Below are positions 12,585-20,727 of a stretch of 64,000 bases of DNA, piece after piece. Position 1 is the first letter of the stretch, and each line of letters opens with the position of its first letter. Source of the stretch: Nocardia pneumoniae NBRC 100136 (GTDB lineage Bacteria > Actinomycetota > Actinomycetes > Mycobacteriales > Mycobacteriaceae); NCBI RefSeq assembly GCF_000308755.1, contig NZ_BAGF01000032.1:1-64000 (forward strand), given 5' to 3'. A program made the translations under genes and the position numbers. The notes beneath the pieces are model-generated. The model searched no databases and was not told the DNA's origin. It saw only the letters and a list, made by a program, of their open reading frames with translations.

Positions 12585-13157
12585 TCAGAGTGCGCCGAGC
12601 GCGGTGGTCGCGATGGCGGTGAGCGTCTCCCGGTCGGCGCCGCCTCGGGCGGCCAGCCGCATGCCGCTGATCGTGGCGATCACGAAATGAGCGAGTGCGC
12701 GCGGGTCTTTGTCCGCCGCGATCTCGCCTGCGCGCCTGGCGTTGTCGAATGCCGCCGAGAGTGCGGCGAGCCGCTGTTCGTGGTCGGCGCGCAGGATCGC
12801 GGCCATCTCGGGGTCGCGCGGGGCCAGTTCGACGGTCGAGTTGAGCACCAAGCAGCCCAGCGGGTCGTCTTCCGGCGCCTCGACGATCTTCCACAGGAGT
12901 GCGCGGATCTTCGCCCGTACGTCGCCGTCGCTGTCGAGCAGCTCGAACGTCTCGGCGTTCTTGGTCGCCATGTAGCGGCGCAGGGCGCGCTGGAACAGGT
13001 CGCGCTTGCTGGTGAAGGTGTTGTAGATGCTGCTGCGGCCCAGTCCGGTCGCGGCGCAGAGGTCCTCGGTGGAGGTCGCCTCGTATCCGGTGCGCCAGAA
13101 CGCCCGCATCGCCGCGTCCACCGCGCGATCCTCGTCGAACAACCTGGGTCGTGCCAT
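12585..13157 (-). CDS. TetR-family repressor of the adjacent MFS gene
   Basis: The 190-residue protein has a typical TetR N-terminal DNA-binding domain (residues 8-55: RAVDAAMRAFWRTGYEATST, then EDLCAATGLGRSSIYNTFTS with the recognition helix), and a C-terminal ligand domain of the TetR_C_16 or AcrR kind (DDPLGCLVLNSTVELAPRD). It sits upstream of, and in the same direction as, the MFS gene, with 94 bases between them. Matching GATC-centred palindromes before both genes support autoregulation and control of the transporter. The inducing ligand is unknown. Confidence 0.88.
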   Translation of the reverse strand: MARPRLFDEDRAVDAAMRAFWRTGYEATSTEDLCAATGLGRSSIYNTFTSKRDLFQRALRRYMATKNAETFELLDSDGDVRAKIRALLWKIVEAPEDDPLGCLVLNSTVELAPRDPEMAAILRADHEQRLAALSAAFDNARRAGEIAADKDPRALAHFVIATISGMRLAARGGADRETLTAIATTALGAL

Positions 13158-13175
13158 GGGGCCACGCTAGCACAG

Positions 13176-13197
13176 TTTTGAACAGATCATTCCAATA
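13176..13197 (-). promoter_or_regulatory. Probable TetR autoregulatory operator
   Basis: The site reads TTTTG-AAC-A-GATC-AT-TC-CAATA on the plus strand and lies 19 bases upstream of the tetR ATG. It shares TTTTG, AC, GATC, TCCAA in register with the site before the MFS gene. Confidence 0.6.
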
Positions 13198-13309
13198 TCT
13201 GTCCGCTGCTGGTTTCCAGCGGTTTGCAAGCGGCTGTTAAGCATTCGGCAGGCGGTTTCGCGGACAGTACCGGGGCAAGGCCGTTCACCTACGGAAAACG
13301 AGGATCATC

Positions 13310-13708
13310 ATGCAAGCCATACTCCGCAGCCTGCGTCTGCTCGTACTCGGCGTGACCATGCTCGCGGCGTTCGCCGTCGCGACCGTCGGCGCGGGCGCAG
13401 CGAGCGCGAGCGCGGTGTACGAGATCGAGTTCGCACCCGGGTCGGATCGCGCCTCGGTGAGCGGAGCGGTGATTCGCGGCGAGGCCGACACCTATCTGCT
13501 CGAGGCGCGGGCGGGGCAGACGCTGAGCACCGAGCTCACCTCGGTCGAAGGCAATGCGCGTTTCAGCACCACCGCCCCGGACGGACGCGTCCTCTGCGTC
13601 GAGGAGACCTCGAGCCGGATCACATTGCCGCACAATGGCTACTACGCGATCACCGTGGCGCCGAGTCGCGGCAACGCGACCTACACCCTGTCGGTGCGGA
13701 TCGTCTGA
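13310..13708 (+). CDS. Secreted beta-rich protein of unknown function
   Basis: This 132-residue protein has an N-terminal signal peptide (basic start, hydrophobic residues 9-26, cleavage near GAASASA). The mature domain of about 95 residues resembles bacterial pre-peptidase C-terminal-like beta domains, with YLLEARAGQTLSTELTS, then NGYYAITVAPSRGNATYTLS. Such domains are carbohydrate- or surface-associated beta sandwiches; the function here is not known. The gene runs divergently from tetR and converges with a methyltransferase gene. Confidence 0.7.
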   Translation: MQAILRSLRLLVLGVTMLAAFAVATVGAGAASASAVYEIEFAPGSDRASVSGAVIRGEADTYLLEARAGQTLSTELTSVEGNARFSTTAPDGRVLCVEETSSRITLPHNGYYAITVAPSRGNATYTLSVRIV

Positions 13709-13713
13709 ACTCC

Positions 13714-14331
13714 TCAGGGCGAGACAGCGACGCCGAGGGTCTGGGCGGCCTCGAAGCGGGGGGCGCCCTCGCCGTAGAACGACTCGGCCTCGCGGATCTC
13801 GAAACCGGCGGCCGTCAGCAGAGCGCGGATGTCGCGGTTCAGGTGACAGCCGCCGAACAACCTCTTCTGGACGGGGTTCAGCCGGTTCTGCCAAACCTGC
13901 ACCGTGTGGTCCGGTGCCAGCCCGTGCTCGACGAAATGCAAGGTTCCACCGGGCACAAGCACCCGGCGCACTTCGGCCAGCGCGGTCGCGATGTCGGGAA
14001 TGGTGCACATGGTCCAGGTCGACAGCGCGCAGTCGAAGGTGTTGTCCGGGAAGGGCAGTGACTGCCCGTCCAGCCCTGCCCGCTCGATGGGCACGGTAGA
14101 CGCGGTGACGCGCTTGCTCGCCAGTCGCCACCCGAGGTCGGCGGGCTCGACCGCGCTGACCGACGCGACCGTCTCCGGGTAGAACGGCACGTTGTGTCCC
14201 GACCCGAACCCGATCTCCACGACCCGTCCGTGCAGCCCGGCGCACACGCGCTCACGCAGCGGTTCGTTGACCCGCATCCCGCAGGCGACATTCACGATCC
14301 GGGGGACGACCTGCTCGCCATAGATACCCAC
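13714..14331 (-). CDS. Class I SAM-dependent methyltransferase
   Basis: The 205-residue protein begins VGIYGEQVVPRIVNVACG, the N-terminal signature of an UbiE-like actinobacterial methyltransferase group. SAM motif I follows at VVEIGFGSGHNVPFY (about residues 37-51), with the acidic motif II at SAVEPADLG and the post-motif LPFPDNTFDCALSTW. The GTG start was chosen to align with that signature; the longer frame adds nine residues. The substrate is unknown. The gene is divergent from treZ. Confidence 0.8.
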   Translation of the reverse strand: MGIYGEQVVPRIVNVACGMRVNEPLRERVCAGLHGRVVEIGFGSGHNVPFYPETVASVSAVEPADLGWRLASKRVTASTVPIERAGLDGQSLPFPDNTFDCALSTWTMCTIPDIATALAEVRRVLVPGGTLHFVEHGLAPDHTVQVWQNRLNPVQKRLFGGCHLNRDIRALLTAAGFEIREAESFYGEGAPRFEAAQTLGVAVSP

Positions 14332-14582
14332 ACCCCCACTCTCGCAGGGATCGCGCATGCAGACCAGAGGCGCGCAGCGCTCGTGGGCACTGGCGGCGGT
14401 GCTGTGTCCGTGTCGATGCGCGATAGGTATCCAGCGAGGGATCGGTGGATTCCCCGGCCGACAGCGTGGGTGGGTTCATGCCGAGGCTGTCGCTTTGCCG
14501 GACGGACAGCTCGCGACGTGTTCCGCTGCCAACCGGGTGTTCGTACCCGGCGAACCGCGCACGCTCATGGGATGCTGGCGCG

Positions 14583-16322
14583 GTGACTGTGTTCGAGGTG
14601 TGGGCGCCGCGGCCGGAGTCGGTGCGGCTCGACCTGGACGGCGTGGTGCACCCGATGACGCGGTCGCCGGACGGCTGGTGGCGTGCCGACGTCCCCGCCG
14701 CGAGCGGAGCCAGGTATGGATTCCTGCTCGACGACGACCCGGCCGTGCTGCCCGACCCGCGATCGCCGCGTCAGCCCGACGGGGTGCACGCCCGTTCGGC
14801 CCGGCACGCCCTCGATCCTGCGGTGTGGACCGACGCGGGCTGGACCGGGCGGCCGCTGGCCGGAGCGGTCTTCTACGAGCTGCACATCGGGACCTTCACC
14901 GCGGCGGGCACCTTCGACGCCGCGATCGAGCGGCTCGACCACCTGGTCGAGCTGGGTGTCACCGTGGTCGAGGTGATGCCGGTGAACGCCTTCGACGGCA
15001 CGCACAACTGGGGCTACGACGGTGTGCTGTGGTACGCGGTGCAGGAGAGCTACGGCGGCCCCGACGGCCTGCAGCGGTTCGTCAACGCCTGTCATGCCCG
15101 CGGGCTGGCGGTCTGCCTCGACGTCGTCTACAACCACCTCGGACCGTCCGGCAACTACCTGCCGCGCTTCGCGCCCTACCTCACCGAGGGCCGCAACACC
15201 TGGGGGCAGAGCCTCAACCTGGACGGCCCGCAGTCCGATCACGTGCGCGCGCACATCATCGACAACGCGCTGCGCTGGCTACGCGATTTCCACATCGACG
15301 CCCTGCGCCTGGACGCGGTGCACGCCCTGGTCGACCGGACCGCCACGCATCTGCTCGCCGAACTCGCCGTGGCCGCCGAACGCCTCGCCGCCCACCTGCG
15401 CAGGCCGCTGACGCTGATCGCGGAGAGCGATCTGAACGACCCGAGACTGATCACTCCCCGGGCGGCCGGTGGCTACGGCCTGGCCGCACAGTGGAACGAC
15501 GACCTGCACCACGCCGTCCACAGCGCCGTGTCCGGCGAACGGCAGGGCTACTATGCCGACTTCGGCTCGCTGCGCTGTGTGGCGCGGACGCTCACGCACG
15601 GATTCTTCCATGCCGGAACGTATTCGAGCTTCCGCGGCCGCACGCACGGCCGCCCGATCGACACCGGCCTCGTCCCGGGCAGCGCGCTGCTGGCCTACAC
15701 CTGCACGCACGACCAGATCGGCAACCGAGCCGTCGGCGACCGGCCCAGCGCCTACCTGACCGACGGCCAGTTGGCGATCAAAGCCGCACTGGTGCTGTGC
15801 TCGCCGTTCACGCCGATGCTGTTCATGGGAGAGGAGTGGGGCGCCCGCACGCCGTTCCAGTTCTTCACCTCGCACACCGATCCGGTGATCGCCGCCGCGA
15901 CCGCGACCGGACGCAAGGACGAGTTCGCCGAGCACGGCTGGTCCACCGATGAGGTGCCCGACCCGCAGGATCCGCGGACCTTCCAGCGCTCGAAGCTGGA
16001 CTGGGACGAACTGGAAAAACCGGCCGGTGCCCGGCTGCTGTCCTGCTACCGCGCTCTGCTCGCCGTGCGCAGGGACCGGGCGGAGCTCAGCGACCCATGG
16101 CTGACCCATGTTTCGGTGGATTACGACGAGGTCGCGCGCTGGATCGTGGTGCATCGCGGCACGCTGGCCCTGGTGTGCAATCTGGGCGAGGACCAGGTGG
16201 CCGTGCCGGTTGCCGGTCTGCCGCTGCTGTCCTGGGACGCTCCGATCGTAGGCCCTTCTTCGACAACCGTTCCCGGCCATTCGTTCACGCTGCTGGACAC
16301 GGCGCCGCCGGGCCCCCGATGA
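14583..16322 (+). CDS. treZ: Malto-oligosyltrehalose trehalohydrolase
   Basis: The 579-residue GH13 enzyme has the family's usual length. It has an N-terminal carbohydrate-binding sandwich (residues 1-90) and a catalytic barrel with DVVYNHLGPSGNYL (180-193), nucleophile D244 in ALRLDAVHAL, acid/base E281 in LIAESD and the transition-state aspartate in CTHDQIGNR. It releases trehalose from malto-oligosyltrehalose made by TreY. The GTG start aligns with the family N-terminus; no good ribosome binding site is seen, so initiation may be leaderless. The partner genes treY and treX lie 5.6 kb away on the opposite strand, which is unlike the contiguous treXYZ operon of mycobacteria. Confidence 0.93.
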   Translation: MTVFEVWAPRPESVRLDLDGVVHPMTRSPDGWWRADVPAASGARYGFLLDDDPAVLPDPRSPRQPDGVHARSARHALDPAVWTDAGWTGRPLAGAVFYELHIGTFTAAGTFDAAIERLDHLVELGVTVVEVMPVNAFDGTHNWGYDGVLWYAVQESYGGPDGLQRFVNACHARGLAVCLDVVYNHLGPSGNYLPRFAPYLTEGRNTWGQSLNLDGPQSDHVRAHIIDNALRWLRDFHIDALRLDAVHALVDRTATHLLAELAVAAERLAAHLRRPLTLIAESDLNDPRLITPRAAGGYGLAAQWNDDLHHAVHSAVSGERQGYYADFGSLRCVARTLTHGFFHAGTYSSFRGRTHGRPIDTGLVPGSALLAYTCTHDQIGNRAVGDRPSAYLTDGQLAIKAALVLCSPFTPMLFMGEEWGARTPFQFFTSHTDPVIAAATATGRKDEFAEHGWSTDEVPDPQDPRTFQRSKLDWDELEKPAGARLLSCYRALLAVRRDRAELSDPWLTHVSVDYDEVARWIVVHRGTLALVCNLGEDQVAVPVAGLPLLSWDAPIVGPSSTTVPGHSFTLLDTAPPGPR

Positions 16323-16435
16323 CCGCGGTGGAAAGGTAAGAACCGGCCCCTATCTGGGCGTTTGTTAAATAACGTACTCACAACTGTCCGAGACAGAACT
16401 TTGCCGGATGTGATCCACGCCATTACCGTGGAGGG

Positions 16436-17683
16436 ATGAGCAACGTCGCTTCCGGGGACCTCGCGGCTCTTCCCCCGGGTATGGGTGGCAGCGCTGCCGC
16501 CGAATTCGCACCGTTCGTGCGTGCTTTCGCGCGGGCGTTCGGCAACCGCCGAGGTGCCGGAGCGGCGTTCTCGCTGCATCGGTACGGCCAGCCGCTGGTA
16601 GACGTCTGGGTCGGCTCCGCTGGCGACGCTCCGTGGACCAGAGACACCGGCACCCTCATCTTCTCCGCCACCAAGGGCATCTCCGCCACGGTCGTGCACC
16701 GTCTCGCCGACCGCGGATTGCTCGACTACTCCGCCCCCGTCGCCGAGTACTGGCCGGAGTTCCGGGCCAACGGCAAACACAAGATCACCGTTCGCCAATT
16801 GCTGACCCATAGAGCGGGTCTGTCCGCACTGGCTCCGATCGCCACCGGCCTGGCCGACGTGCTCGATCACCGGCTCATGGAGCAGCGCTTGGCCGCGGCC
16901 GAACCGGACCGTCTGCTCGGCGTTCCCACCTACCACGCACTCACCTTCGGCTGGCTGGTCGCCGGTCTGACCCGCGCGATCACCGGTACCAGCCTGGGCG
17001 AGCTGTTCCGCACCGAGGTCGCCGAGCCGCTCGGCATCGGCGGCCTGCACCTGGGCAGGCCGCCCGCGGACGCGCCGATCAGCTACGCGCCGCTGGCGGG
17101 CACCCAGCTGAGCACGCTCGGAAAGCCGCTCGGCGCAGCGATTCTGGGCCGCAGCCATCGGATTCCCGGCGCGCTCGGCGCCGCGACGCGGTGCCTGTTC
17201 CTGCCCGGCCTGGAAGCCATTCTGGAGGGTGTGAATCCGCCGATCCTGGACACCGAGCTGGGCGCGGGCAACGGCGTGTGCACCGCCCCCGCGCTGGCCA
17301 CGATGTACGGCGCGCTGGCCAACGACGGTGTGCTGGCCGGTCGCAGGTACCTCGGCGGGCACACCATGAAGGCGCTGCGCCGCATCGAGACCTACCAGCC
17401 CGACCGCGCCCTGTTCTACGCGCCGATGCTGTGGCGACTCGGCTACCACTCGCTGCCGATGCCGGGCGCGCACGCCGGGTTCGGGCACATCGGCCTCGGC
17501 GGCTCGTTCGGCTGGGCCGAACCGCGGCTGGGTCTGTCGGTCGGGTTCGTGCACAACCGGCTCTCCGTCGCCCAGCTGCATTACGACCAGTCGGCGGCGT
17601 TCTGGCTGCTGCCGCTCATGCTGAACTGCCTGCGCGCGGCGCGCCGCCGGGTGCAGGTCACGGAGGCGCCGAAGGCGGCGTGA
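16436..17683 (+). CDS. Beta-lactamase-family serine hydrolase/esterase
   Basis: The 415-residue protein belongs to the class C beta-lactamase/EstB esterase fold. The catalytic serine-lysine motif is S77-A-T-K80, the tyrosine motif is Y166-H-A, and a family-typical GFGHIGLGGSFGW stretch sits near the C-terminus in place of KTG. It resembles the mycobacterial LipL/LipD-type esterases and has no clear signal peptide, so it is probably cytoplasmic. The physiological substrate is unknown; a lipid or acyl ester is more likely than a beta-lactam. Confidence 0.85.
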   Translation: MSNVASGDLAALPPGMGGSAAAEFAPFVRAFARAFGNRRGAGAAFSLHRYGQPLVDVWVGSAGDAPWTRDTGTLIFSATKGISATVVHRLADRGLLDYSAPVAEYWPEFRANGKHKITVRQLLTHRAGLSALAPIATGLADVLDHRLMEQRLAAAEPDRLLGVPTYHALTFGWLVAGLTRAITGTSLGELFRTEVAEPLGIGGLHLGRPPADAPISYAPLAGTQLSTLGKPLGAAILGRSHRIPGALGAATRCLFLPGLEAILEGVNPPILDTELGAGNGVCTAPALATMYGALANDGVLAGRRYLGGHTMKALRRIETYQPDRALFYAPMLWRLGYHSLPMPGAHAGFGHIGLGGSFGWAEPRLGLSVGFVHNRLSVAQLHYDQSAAFWLLPLMLNCLRAARRRVQVTEAPKAA

Positions 17684-17750
17684 GCCCCGGCGGCCGGATC
17701 GACGTGGCCGGAGTTCGAGACCGTTGTGGCGAGAATCGCCCCGGGCCGGT

Positions 17751-19106
17751 TCAGGTCAGGTAGCGGTAGGCGGGCGTATCGGGCTCGAGGCGCTCGCACT
17801 GGATCGGGGACTGCCGCATCCGTTCCAGCAGTGGCCCGAGCCCGTCCGGTGCGCCCAGTTCGATGCCGACCAGCGCCGCGCCCGTCTCGCGGTTGTTGCG
17901 CTTGACGTACTCGAACAGCGTGATGTCGTCGTCGGGGCCGAGTACCTCGTCCAGGAACCGGCGCAGCGCGCCGGGCTCCTGCGGGAAGTCCACCAGGAAG
18001 TAGTGCTTGAGGCCGCGATGCACCAGCGAGCGCTCGATGATCTCGCCGTAGCGGGACACGTCGTTGTTGCCGCCGGACACCAGGCACACCACCGTCGACC
18101 CCGGCTCGACGGTGATCTCGGCCAGTGCCGTCACGGTGAGCGCGCCCGCGGGTTCGGCGATGATGCCCTCGTTCTGGTACAGGTCGAGCATGGTCGTGCA
18201 GATCGCGCCCTCGTCCACCTGCATCATCTGGAAAGCGCCCGCGCCCTTGGGGTATTCGGCGGTGGTCAGCAACGGCAGCGAGGCGTGCGAGACCACCCGC
18301 CCGCCGAAGCCGGACACCGCGGCGAACGGCACCGAGCCGACCCGCCGCACCGCGGCGCCGTCCACGAACGGATCGATCTCCGGCAGCGTCACCGGGCCGC
18401 CCGCCACCAGCGCGGCCGTCATCGAGGCCGCGCCCGCGGGCTCCACGCCGAGGATGCCGGTGCGCGGGGACCGTTCGCGCAGGTAGGTGCCGATACCGGC
18501 GAGGCAGCCGCCGCCGCCGACCGGCACGATCACCAGGTCGGGGGAGGAGCCGAGCTGATCCAGGATCTCCGCGGCGATGGTGCCCTGACCGGCCGCCGTG
18601 CGCGCGTCGTCGAAGGGCGGCACCATGGTCGCGCCGGTGCGCGCCACGTCGTCGGCGGCGGCCGCGGCGGCCGCGTCGTAGGTCTCGCCGATGGCGATCA
18701 GTTCGACGAACTCGCCGCCGTGCGCGCGGATGCGATCGCGCTTCTGCTTCGGCGTCGTGGTCGGCACGTAGATGCGGCCGGTGATCCCCATCGTCTGGCA
18801 CGCGAACGCGACGCCCTGCGCGTGGTTGCCCGCGCTGGCCGCGACCACGCCGGCGGCGCGCTCCTCCTCGGTCAGCTGGATGACGAGGTTGTAGGCGCCA
18901 CGCAGCTTGTAGGAGCGGACCGGGCCGAGATCTTCCCGCTTGAGATAGACGTTCGCCCCGGTCAGCTTCGAGAGCCGGTCGCTGCGCTGCACCGGGGTCG
19001 GGTCGATGACGTGGGCAATTCGCTTGGCGGCAGCATCGATCTCGTCCGCGGTGAGCGCGGGACGAGTAGCGGACAGTGCGTCGAGGACCTCGAGCGGATT
19101 GGACAC
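17751..19106 (-). CDS. ilvA: Threonine dehydratase, biosynthetic
   Basis: The 451-residue PLP enzyme converts threonine to 2-oxobutanoate, the first step to isoleucine. The Schiff-base lysine is K67 in SYKLRGAYN, with the phosphate-binding loop VPVGGGGCLAGI near residue 193 and a serine/glycine motif SAGNHAQGV. A C-terminal ACT-like regulatory domain (about 345-451; HYFLVDFPQEPGALRRFL) should bind isoleucine for feedback control. The start is GTG, with only TTTCGA before it and a strong 14-bp hairpin 11 bases upstream. Position next to a Ddn-family gene follows the mycobacterial arrangement. Confidence 0.94.
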   Translation of the reverse strand: MSNPLEVLDALSATRPALTADEIDAAAKRIAHVIDPTPVQRSDRLSKLTGANVYLKREDLGPVRSYKLRGAYNLVIQLTEEERAAGVVAASAGNHAQGVAFACQTMGITGRIYVPTTTPKQKRDRIRAHGGEFVELIAIGETYDAAAAAAADDVARTGATMVPPFDDARTAAGQGTIAAEILDQLGSSPDLVIVPVGGGGCLAGIGTYLRERSPRTGILGVEPAGAASMTAALVAGGPVTLPEIDPFVDGAAVRRVGSVPFAAVSGFGGRVVSHASLPLLTTAEYPKGAGAFQMMQVDEGAICTTMLDLYQNEGIIAEPAGALTVTALAEITVEPGSTVVCLVSGGNNDVSRYGEIIERSLVHRGLKHYFLVDFPQEPGALRRFLDEVLGPDDDITLFEYVKRNNRETGAALVGIELGAPDGLGPLLERMRQSPIQCERLEPDTPAYRYLT

Positions 19107-19116
19107 TCGAAATATG

Positions 19117-19155
19117 CTGCCACCTGCCGCGGCGGGAAGCTGCGGCGGGTGGCAG
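19117..19155 (-). terminator. Strong hairpin between nitroreductase-family gene and ilvA
   Basis: The arms at 19117-19130 and 19142-19155 (CTGCCACCTGCCGC and GCGGCGGGTGGCAG) pair over 14 bp with one mismatch and an 11-base loop. The hairpin lies 27 bases after the upstream gene's stop and ends 11 bases before the ilvA GTG. The tract that follows (CATATTTC) is only weakly T-rich. It may be a terminator, or an attenuator/leader structure of ilvA. Confidence 0.5.
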
Positions 19156-19182
19156 TGACACGGTGGCTACCTCGCGTCCGGA

Positions 19183-19617
19183 CTACCTGGGGGTGAGGAC
19201 GAAGACCGGGATCTGGCGATCGGTCTTGGTCTGATAGTTCGCGTAGTCCGGCCACACCGCGACCGCGCGCTCCCACCACAGCGCTTTCTCCTCGCCGAAG
19301 ACCTCGCGCGCGGTGTAGTCCTTGGTGACCGTTCCGTCGCGCAGCTCGACGTGCGGGTCGGCTTTGATGTTGTAGTACCAGACCGGATGCTTCGGCGCGC
19401 CGCCCAGCGAGGCGACCACGGCGTATTCGCCATCGTGCTCTACTCGCATCAGCGGGGTCTTGCGCAGCTTGCCGGTCTTGGCGCCCTTGCTGGTCAGCAG
19501 GACGACGGGCTTGCCCTGCAACGTCGTGGCCTCGGTGCCGCCGGAGTTCTCGTAGCTCTCGGCTTGCTGGCGGGCCCAGTCGGAGGTACTCGGTTCGTAT
19601 TCACCTGTCAATGGCAT
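19183..19617 (-). CDS. Deazaflavin (F420)-dependent nitroreductase-family protein
   Basis: This 144-residue protein belongs to the DUF385/Ddn split-barrel family of F420H2-binding proteins. The family core is visible as [32 protein letters not shown] (described here in parts: the [13 protein letters not shown] motif near residues 44-56, then [18 protein letters not shown]). The C-terminal [19 protein letters not shown] matches this group. The reaction would be reduction of an electrophile using F420H2. The ATG start is chosen because the preceding 37 residues of open frame are not family-like. M. tuberculosis has a homolog (Rv1558) beside ilvA. Confidence 0.85.
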   Translation of the reverse strand: MPLTGEYEPSTSDWARQQAESYENSGGTEATTLQGKPVVLLTSKGAKTGKLRKTPLMRVEHDGEYAVVASLGGAPKHPVWYYNIKADPHVELRDGTVTKDYTAREVFGEEKALWWERAVAVWPDYANYQTKTDRQIPVFVLTPR

Positions 19618-19703
19618 GTCTGCGGGAACGCGGTGGTGATCCGGACTGTTCCCGGGACCGAAGTTCGCTCGCCCGAACATTCGTTTCCGACTACCCTGAG
19701 GGC

Positions 19704-19937
19704 ATGGCAGTGGTCCACCCTCCCGCACGCGGCGCGACGATCGACATCGCCGGTAGCGCGTGGCCGGTGTACAAGCTCGACGCGGTGGTCGTCGGGTTGG
19801 TGACCTGCCTGTTGCTGACGCTGATCACCGGATCGCCGCAAGTGGCGGTGCTGGCCGCGGCCGCGCTGGGCACGGCGTGGTGGGTCGGTGGGCTGGCGGC
19901 TGTCCGCCGGGGTTCCTCGGCCCGGAGAGGGTCGTAA
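19704..19937 (+). CDS. Small two-span membrane protein
   Basis: The 77-residue hydrophobic protein has spans at about residues 26-42 and 47-67, separated by a short GSPQV turn, and a basic C-terminus ([10 protein letters not shown]). The start ATG is preceded by CTGAGGG. It is divergent from the nitroreductase-family gene with 86 bases between. I recognise no family, and it could be a general small membrane protein. Confidence 0.55.
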   Translation: MAVVHPPARGATIDIAGSAWPVYKLDAVVVGLVTCLLLTLITGSPQVAVLAAAALGTAWWVGGLAAVRRGSSARRGS

Positions 19938-19980
19938 CCGGACATAACGACTGGATCACTCCCTCGTCGTGTCGCGCGCC

Positions 19981-20007
19981 ACTGTAATAGCTATCTGCTA
20001 CTACAGT
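19981..20007 (+). promoter_or_regulatory. Inverted repeat overlapping the porin -10 element
   Basis: Arms ACTGTAATAG (19981-19990) and CTACTACAGT (19998-20007) are inverted copies with one mismatch and a 7-base spacer. The right arm contains TACAGT (20002-20007), a -10 type hexamer ending 8 bases before the porin ATG. The arrangement looks like a repressor site on a leaderless promoter. Confidence 0.5.
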
Positions 20008-20015
20008 CCTCCCCT

Positions 20016-20621
20016 ATGCCGTCGAATGTCATGAAAGCGCTGCTCGTAGCAGCGGGAACTGTCGTGGCCTGTGTTCCTTCGATCGCGCTCGCCCCGGCGG
20101 GGGACGCGGAGATCATCAGCATGCCTGCGCACGAGAAGCAATTCACCTCGCCCAACGGGATGGCCTTCATGGTCGGAAGCCGGGACGAGACGATCAATCG
20201 CATTCCACCGCTGAACATGATGGGTACGACCAGGGAGGCCTTCGTCAGCGGCACCGCCTACGCCCGGCTCGAAGGAGACGCCGCGGGCAAGCTCCGGATC
20301 GGATATCACGTCGGCTGCGCCGTGAACATCGGCACCGGCACCATAGGTTTCCAGCCCGACATCGTCATCGCCCCGCAGGCATTCCTCAACATCGGCCCGG
20401 TCGCCGTCCTCGACCTCGGCCCCGGCGAGGTCGTCGAGGTGCCGATCCGCGAGAAGGAGCTGATCCCCGGCAAGCTCGTCCAGATCGTCATGCGCGACTT
20501 CCCGCTCCGGGTCAACGCGTGCAGCGGCCCGGTGACGCTGCGCCAGTACGCCTATGTCGATCTCGCGACACCCGAATTGGACGACTCCGGCGCGGTATTC
20601 GGGGATCCCAGCTGGCTTTGA
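20016..20621 (+). CDS. MspA-family outer-membrane porin
   Basis: This 201-residue protein carries a signal peptide (residues 1-26). The mature region follows the MspA fold: an N-terminal EKQFTSPNGMAFMVG strand, RLRIGYHVGCAVNIG-like segment near residue 93, then IGFQPDIVIAPQ and LDLGPGEVVEVPI in the beta-barrel stem, and an NACSGPVTLRQYAYV C-terminal strand. MspA porins form octameric channels in the mycolic-acid outer membrane of Mycobacteriales for small hydrophilic solutes. Two cysteines (in HVGCAVN and NACSGP) may form a disulphide. An inverted repeat overlaps its promoter. Confidence 0.85.
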   Translation: MPSNVMKALLVAAGTVVACVPSIALAPAGDAEIISMPAHEKQFTSPNGMAFMVGSRDETINRIPPLNMMGTTREAFVSGTAYARLEGDAAGKLRIGYHVGCAVNIGTGTIGFQPDIVIAPQAFLNIGPVAVLDLGPGEVVEVPIREKELIPGKLVQIVMRDFPLRVNACSGPVTLRQYAYVDLATPELDDSGAVFGDPSWL

Positions 20622-20727
20622 CGCGCGTACCCGGCCTCGCCCATTAACGTTGTCCCGCCCATCCCGCGATGAATTCGAGTAGTCGATTACGCGGGTCACG
20701 GCGGGACAGCGGCGGGAGGATGAGGCC

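Noticed and set aside
19106..19200. T-box or ilv leader-peptide attenuator before ilvA
   Set aside because: Only a hairpin is present; no T-box sequence or Ile/Val/Leu-rich leader peptide was found.
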